A stretch of 7,869 nucleotides of DNA, taken from assembly GCA_027622115.1 (NCBI GenBank), contig JAQBZS010000311.1:1-7869 (forward strand). The letters run 5' to 3'. The notes beneath the pieces were generated by a model. The model had not been told where the DNA came from, did not search any database, and worked only from the letters and a program-made list of their open reading frames with translations. This document shows, piece after piece, positions 6,055 through 7,869 of this stretch (position 1 is its first letter; each line of letters opens with the position of its first letter). The translations under genes and the position numbers were made by a program. The DNA comes from Planctomycetota bacterium. GTDB lineage: Bacteria > Planctomycetota > Planctomycetia > Planctomycetales > Planctomycetaceae.

Positions 6055-6789
6055 TCAAGACCCGCGATCAACTTCGCCAACTCCGCCTTCAGACGGTCGA
6101 TCGAACGCTGCCGGGTCGATCGATCGCATGCGTCCGTCCCAACCGCGAGCCAACATGGCTTGATGGACTCGTTCCGCCCGCGTCATGGCGCGGATCAGCA
6201 ATGTGCCCACCATCCGAGCCGAAGACTGCCAGCGAAACCACAGGCTGGCCTTGCCGAATGTACGAGCCTGTCTCGCCGTGGTCATGCGGCCCAATTCCTC
6301 CCACAAGACGAACAGGTAGCGATGCATGAACGCCAGCATCGAAAGCAAGACTTCCGGGATCCAAAGCCTGCGCAGCGTGGTCAACATCCGATCAAACGGC
6401 AACACATTGATCAACCACAGCATGGCCATGAATGCCAGCGAGCTGCGAAACAGAATCGAGAACATGAGCGTCCAACCAGCCGACGTGTTGAACCCTTCCG
6501 CGGCCGGCAATGAAATGGACAGCATCATCACCATCGGCAAGAACAGCAGGAGTCGTCGCAGCAAGTACACCAATGGAATCCGAGCCACACTGTGCCCGAT
6601 AAAAATGACGCAGGCCAAGACGCCATGCACAGGCCAGTTTCGAGCGGATTGCAGCACGTCTTCGACGGAATTCGCGTGCCGGACGGCGCTGTTGTGTACC
6701 GGTATCGACAGCACAATGCCCACCACGCCCAGTGCCAGCCAGAGCTTCACAAGATCCGGGAGTCGATGGCAGACGCTTGATCCATTCAC
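6055..6789 (-). CDS. ecfT: Energy-coupling factor (ECF) transporter T component, CbiQ/EcfT family
   Basis: A 244-aa integral membrane protein of usual CbiQ (PF02361) length. EcfT joins a substrate-binding S protein to two ABC ATPases to import cobalt, nickel or vitamins. Near the N-terminus it has HRLPDLVKLWLAL (8-20), like the HRLDPRxKL entry to the first helix in this family. Hydrophobic segments lie at about 15-30, 56-68, 71-95, 105-132 and a shorter one at 146-163. The cytoplasmic coupling region follows: TARQARTFG (171-179) and AMLARGWDG (211-219), the two Ala-Arg-containing motifs that dock on the ATPases. The start is a GTG at 6787-6789; a TGA lies nine codons upstream in frame, so few other starts are possible, and the ribosome binding site is weak. 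No ATPase, CbiM-like or other S-component gene is next to it: the cytochrome gene converges on its 3' end and a 303-nt spacer lies upstream. The substrate therefore cannot be assigned. Confidence 0.85.
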   Translation of the reverse strand: MNGSSVCHRLPDLVKLWLALGVVGIVLSIPVHNSAVRHANSVEDVLQSARNWPVHGVLACVIFIGHSVARIPLVYLLRRLLLFLPMVMMLSISLPAAEGFNTSAGWTLMFSILFRSSLAFMAMLWLINVLPFDRMLTTLRRLWIPEVLLSMLAFMHRYLFVLWEELGRMTTARQARTFGKASLWFRWQSSARMVGTLLIRAMTRAERVHQAMLARGWDGRMRSIDPAAFDRPSEGGVGEVDRGS

Positions 6790-7092
6790 AAGCAGGTCTC
6801 GATTCGTTCGGTTTCACTCGGCACCTTACTACAACGTGAACGCGGTTTAGAATCAACACCTTACCCGGCTCGGTGCCTTTGTTGATTGCGTGTTGCGTAT
6901 TCCACTCGTTGGGCTACGTTCCGTAATTTCCAATCCAATCCAGTTCCGTCGCTCATCGACAAGATCCGTCGTTCCCTCGTTTTCGGCGGCGACGGATGTT
7001 ACTCCAGTTGGGTGTGCAACAATCGTGTGGTACTTTATTGCGACAGGACGCTTTCTGGCGAACGATTCGCCTGCGCCATCGTGGAGTGATTG
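6790..7092. other. Divergent spacer, open in several frames but without a convincing gene
   Basis: This 303-nt stretch between the EcfT gene (minus) and the WGR-like gene (plus) must hold their promoters. From about 6886 to 7092 both plus frames 1 and 2 and one minus frame are open at once. The predicted peptides show no domain, signal peptide or usable ribosome binding site, so I do not call a gene. A weak promoter candidate for the WGR-like gene is TTGGGT (7008-7013), a 17-nt gap, then TACTTT (7031-7036). Each hexamer matches only three consensus positions. Confidence 0.4.
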
Positions 7093-7644
7093 ATGATCAA
7101 ACTCTACAAAGCTGACACCGAGGGCAAACTTCGATATGCGGAAGCGTGGACCGTCGAGTCCGCGAAATCGATCATCCTGCACACAGGTAGCGTGGGAAGA
7201 GACGGAAAGAAACAATCATTCTCATGGGACGCCACAACGGAAGACGAACAGACCGCGCTCGAACGGGTTCTCGCCAGCGCACGCAAAGACGGCTATGCAG
7301 AGATTCCCTTGGATGAGCACCTTTGGGCCGTCATCCAATTCCGGATGAAGAGCGCAATGGGCACCAAACGCGAGTTGCAAAAGCGTCATCGGATCGAAAA
7401 GAATCTCGATACGGTCTTAGGCTGGAAGGGCGTCGGACATGTTGACGGCGGTGACACCGGAGAATTCAAGATGAATATCTTCACCTTAGTTGTCAATGAA
7501 GAGCAAGGCGTGCCCGCGATCAAGGGCTACCTCCGAAAGTACCACGAGGATTTGCATAATGCCACAATCGCCGTACGCGCTTACGCTGGCGATGGCTATC
7601 GAGTTGTCCATCCGGCAGACTACGAGGGAGCGTTTGAAGTCTAG
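7093..7644 (+). CDS. WGR-like domain protein with a degenerate WGR motif
   Basis: The 183-aa product starts at ATG 7093 with GGAG 6 nt upstream; a TTG directly before it is also in frame but less likely. Residues 1-45 resemble a WGR domain: KLYKADTEGKLRYAEAWT, then IILHTGSVGRDGKKQSFSW. The place where the family has WGRVG reads TGSVG (31-35), so the namesake Trp and Arg are missing. Residues 50-70 form a helix (TALERVLASARKDGY), which fits the helix after WGR domains. The rest (72-183) is a mixed alpha/beta region with KRELQKRHRIEKNLDTVLGWKGVGHVDGGDTG (92-123) and a hydrophobic strand IFTLVV (129-134). WGR domains bind DNA ends in PARPs and occur in bacterial DNA-metabolism and defence proteins, but with the motif lost such a role here is only a guess. 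No signal peptide or membrane helix is present. Its TAG overlaps the probable edge of an insertion sequence. Confidence 0.7.
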   Translation: MIKLYKADTEGKLRYAEAWTVESAKSIILHTGSVGRDGKKQSFSWDATTEDEQTALERVLASARKDGYAEIPLDEHLWAVIQFRMKSAMGTKRELQKRHRIEKNLDTVLGWKGVGHVDGGDTGEFKMNIFTLVVNEEQGVPAIKGYLRKYHEDLHNATIAVRAYAGDGYRVVHPADYEGAFEV

Positions 7645-7869
7645 AAGCTATCTGAAAACGTAACCTGTGCTGCGGTCAGTACTTAAACGCCAGAGGCTGA
7701 TGCTTGGGCTTAAGTCTGTTTAGCATCAACTGTATCATAGATATTTTAACCATCGTCTCACTTGAATTCACAACTCGTTCTACATCACGGTTTAATCGGC
7801 GGTATCGGTTGAACCACGAGAATGTGCGTTCCACAACCCAACGTTGCCGCAGCACTACAAACCCCTTGA
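7641..7869 (-). mobile_element. 3' part of an IS5-family insertion sequence, cut by the window edge
   Basis: A transposase C-terminus of IS5 type is followed by a 31-nt non-coding tail that ends near 7641-7650, where the WGR-like gene also stops. The tail contains AGCTATCTGAAAACG (7646-7660), which resembles the terminal inverted repeats of this group. The palindromic tetramer CTAG at 7641-7644 could be the target site. The exact edge cannot be fixed because the other end of the element is outside the window. Confidence 0.6.
7676..7869 (-). CDS. IS5-family transposase, C-terminal 64 residues
   Basis: The minus-strand frame enters from the right edge (first whole codon at 7865-7867) and ends in TGA at 7676-7678. 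It encodes the diagnostic IS5-family stretch RQRWVVERTFSWFNRYRRLNRDVER, followed by ETMVKISMIQLMLNRL. In this family the Glu of VVERTFSWF is the last residue of the DDE catalytic triad, and the helix after it ends the protein, so the visible end looks intact. The N-terminal part with both Asp residues is outside the window, so activity cannot be judged. Many relatives are made by a programmed frameshift between two reading frames; that point is not visible here. Confidence 0.88.
   Translation of the reverse strand, partial: KGFVVLRQRWVVERTFSWFNRYRRLNRDVERVVNSSETMVKISMIQLMLNRLKPKHQPLAFKY

Noticed and set aside
6853..7215. 120-aa minus-strand frame over the spacer and the 5' end of the WGR-like gene
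   Set aside because: Antisense to a gene with a good ribosome binding site, and no recognisable domain; left as part of the open-spacer observation.

Overview
The window looks like a chromosomal stretch from a planctomycete-type bacterium (Pirellulaceae-like). This is an inference from gene content and style: a cytosolic SMP-30/gluconolactonase-like lactonase, a membrane-anchored tetraheme cytochrome c, a zinc-ribbon membrane protein, short and weakly conserved ribosome binding sites, moderate-to-high GC, and single genes or small gene clusters on alternating strands. No rRNA, tRNA, CRISPR array or phage module was seen.

Layout. Positions 1-1814 carry minus-strand genes: a zinc-ribbon two-TM protein (1272-1814), a four-or-five-TM protein overlapping it by 4 nt (514-1275), a small soluble protein overlapping that one (243-557), and, after a 152-nt gap, the first 30 codons of an exported protein that runs off the left edge. 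The first three look like one translationally coupled unit of unknown function. Upstream of it, still on the minus strand, is an SMP-30/gluconolactonase gene (1943-2895) broken by one missing base in a G run. A 330-nt divergent spacer separates it from a plus-strand O-antigen ligase/polymerase-family gene (3226-4572). A spacer with three 13-bp tandem repeats and a GC-rich hairpin leads to the tetraheme cytochrome gene (4763-5932). This gene converges on an EcfT/CbiQ-type transporter gene (6055-6789, minus) across a large imperfect palindrome built on a 9-bp period. A 303-nt spacer, unusually open in several frames, precedes a degenerate WGR-domain protein gene (7093-7644, plus). Its stop codon sits at the apparent end of an IS5-family insertion sequence whose transposase 3' end (7676-7869, minus) leaves the window.

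How the genes work together. Apart from the minus-strand three-gene unit, the genes look like independent transcription units: lactone hydrolysis, surface glycan assembly, electron transfer, ECF-type uptake, and a nucleic-acid-binding-like WGR protein. No coherent new multi-gene system is supported. The most useful leads are the lactonase frameshift, the 9-bp-phased palindrome, the orphan EcfT, the lone tetraheme cytochrome, the IS junction at the WGR stop codon, and the start-codon hairpin ahead of the zinc-ribbon gene.
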